From an uncultured Coriobacteriaceae bacterium (GTDB taxonomy: Bacteria; Actinomycetota; Coriobacteriia; Coriobacteriales; Eggerthellaceae): DNA of 10,178 nucleotides. Shown here one piece after another: positions 9,584 through 10,178 of this stretch. The stretch is from positions 1-10,178 of the forward strand of contig CACXFZ010000123.1 of the NCBI GenBank assembly GCA_902767025.1, in the 5' to 3' direction. Below the pieces are notes generated by a model. That model was not told the origin of the DNA. It saw nothing but the letters and a program-made list of their open reading frames with translations, and made no database searches. Each line of letters starts with the position of its first letter. The first letter of the stretch is position 1. The position numbers were made by a program, and so were the translations under genes.

Positions 9584-10178
9584 CTAGAACAGAGATTCTT
9601 GCGCAAACGACGAGCAGAACGAAACGCGGTGAATCGGGCTCAAGCCATATCGCTTGATGGCCTGGATATGCTCGGCCGAGCCGTATCCCTTGTTGGAGTC
9701 GAAGCCGTACTGCGGGTATTCCTGGGCGTAGGCGCGCATCAAGGCATCGCGCTCGGTCTTCGCGACAAGGGATGCCGCAGCTATGCTCGCACACAGGGAA
9801 TCGCCCTTGACCACGTTCGTCTCGCGTGGATCCAACCCCAAGGGGTTGCCGTCGAGCAGGACGCACCCGATGCCTTCGAGCTGGGCGTCGACGTCTTGTA
9901 TGGCCTGCGCGAAGGCACGCCGCAGGCAAGCCGCCATGCCCACCTGGTCTATGTCGGCCGGCTCCACCATTTGGACGCTCAAGGCAAGCACATGGGCCCT
10001 GACATCGTCGGCAATCGCTTCGCGTTTGCGTTCCGGCACCTGCTTCGAATCGTTGAGGCCCATGACGCGGTACGTTGCATCGAGCACCACGGCAGCGACG
10101 GCCAGGGGGCCTGCCAGCGGTCCCCGCCCCACTTCGTCGAGGCCCATGCACGCGCACCCTTGGCTCAGCTCCTGCTCG
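9584..10178 (-). CDS. rnhB: Ribonuclease HII, 5' end beyond the window
   Basis: RNase HII cuts the RNA strand of RNA/DNA hybrids and nicks at single ribonucleotides in DNA, starting ribonucleotide excision repair. The catalytic DEDD set is visible; counting from the internal Met at 10147, Asp4 and Glu5 (GLDEVGRGPLAGP), Asp99 (VLLDGNP) and Asp134 (KTERDALM). NDSK at 32-35, KGD at 114-116 and the C-terminal GYGSAEH, YGLSPIHR and SF motifs are family-typical. The ATG at 10147 falls inside the conserved GxDEVGRGP motif, where the family normally has Val or Met, and the frame stays open to the window edge with residues EQELSQG that fit the usual lead-in. The real start is therefore outside the window. 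The protein ends at TAG, immediately followed by the 11-bp repeat array. Confidence 0.96.
   Translation of the reverse strand, partial: EQELSQGCACMGLDEVGRGPLAGPLAVAAVVLDATYRVMGLNDSKQVPERKREAIADDVRAHVLALSVQMVEPADIDQVGMAACLRRAFAQAIQDVDAQLEGIGCVLLDGNPLGLDPRETNVVKGDSLCASIAAASLVAKTERDALMRAYAQEYPQYGFDSNKGYGSAEHIQAIKRYGLSPIHRVSFCSSFAQESLF

Noticed and set aside
10147..10147. ATG at 10147 as the true rnhB start
   Set aside because: It falls within the conserved GxDEVGRGP catalytic motif, and the frame continues upstream with plausible family residues to the window edge.

Overview
This is a chromosomal housekeeping segment from a GC-rich bacterium. The base composition, the NADP-type glutamate dehydrogenase, the presence of the folate-dependent TrmFO and the gene order suggest an actinobacterium of the Coriobacteriia/Eggerthellaceae type. 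That placement is an inference, because no rRNA or other marker gene is present. I see no phage, insertion sequence, CRISPR array, tRNA or rRNA.

Layout: the left edge holds the 3' two-thirds of a plus-strand glutamate dehydrogenase gene (gdhA). Everything else is on the minus strand. Reading in the direction of transcription, from the right edge leftwards, the genes are rnhB (RNase HII, 5' end beyond the window), yraN (UPF0102 nuclease-fold protein), comM (AAA+ helicase of the Mg-chelatase-like family), dprA (RecA loader for incoming single-stranded DNA), trmFO (tRNA m5U54 methyltransferase), xerC (tyrosine recombinase) and uvrA (excision-repair ATPase). gdhA and uvrA converge on a perfect 24-bp palindrome that is probably a shared two-way terminator. 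No gene-free stretch exceeds 150 bases.

How the genes work together: yraN/comM and comM/dprA each overlap by four bases (ATGA), and trmFO/xerC are two bases apart, so yraN to xerC is very likely one translationally coupled operon. rnhB is probably its first or an early gene. Most products act on DNA: RNA-primer removal (RNase HII), branch migration and handling of transformed DNA (ComM, DprA), chromosome-dimer resolution (XerC) and lesion recognition (UvrA). TrmFO is the tRNA-modification exception, although it sits beside dprA and xerC in other lineages too. uvrA has a 148-base leader and may have its own promoter.

The window is ordinary in gene content. The most unusual feature is non-coding: the 150-base gap between rnhB and yraN contains eight copies of GTCGC (one degenerate; GCGAC on the transcribed strand) spaced almost perfectly every 11 bp. 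It is followed by a hairpin that would bury the yraN ribosome-binding site.
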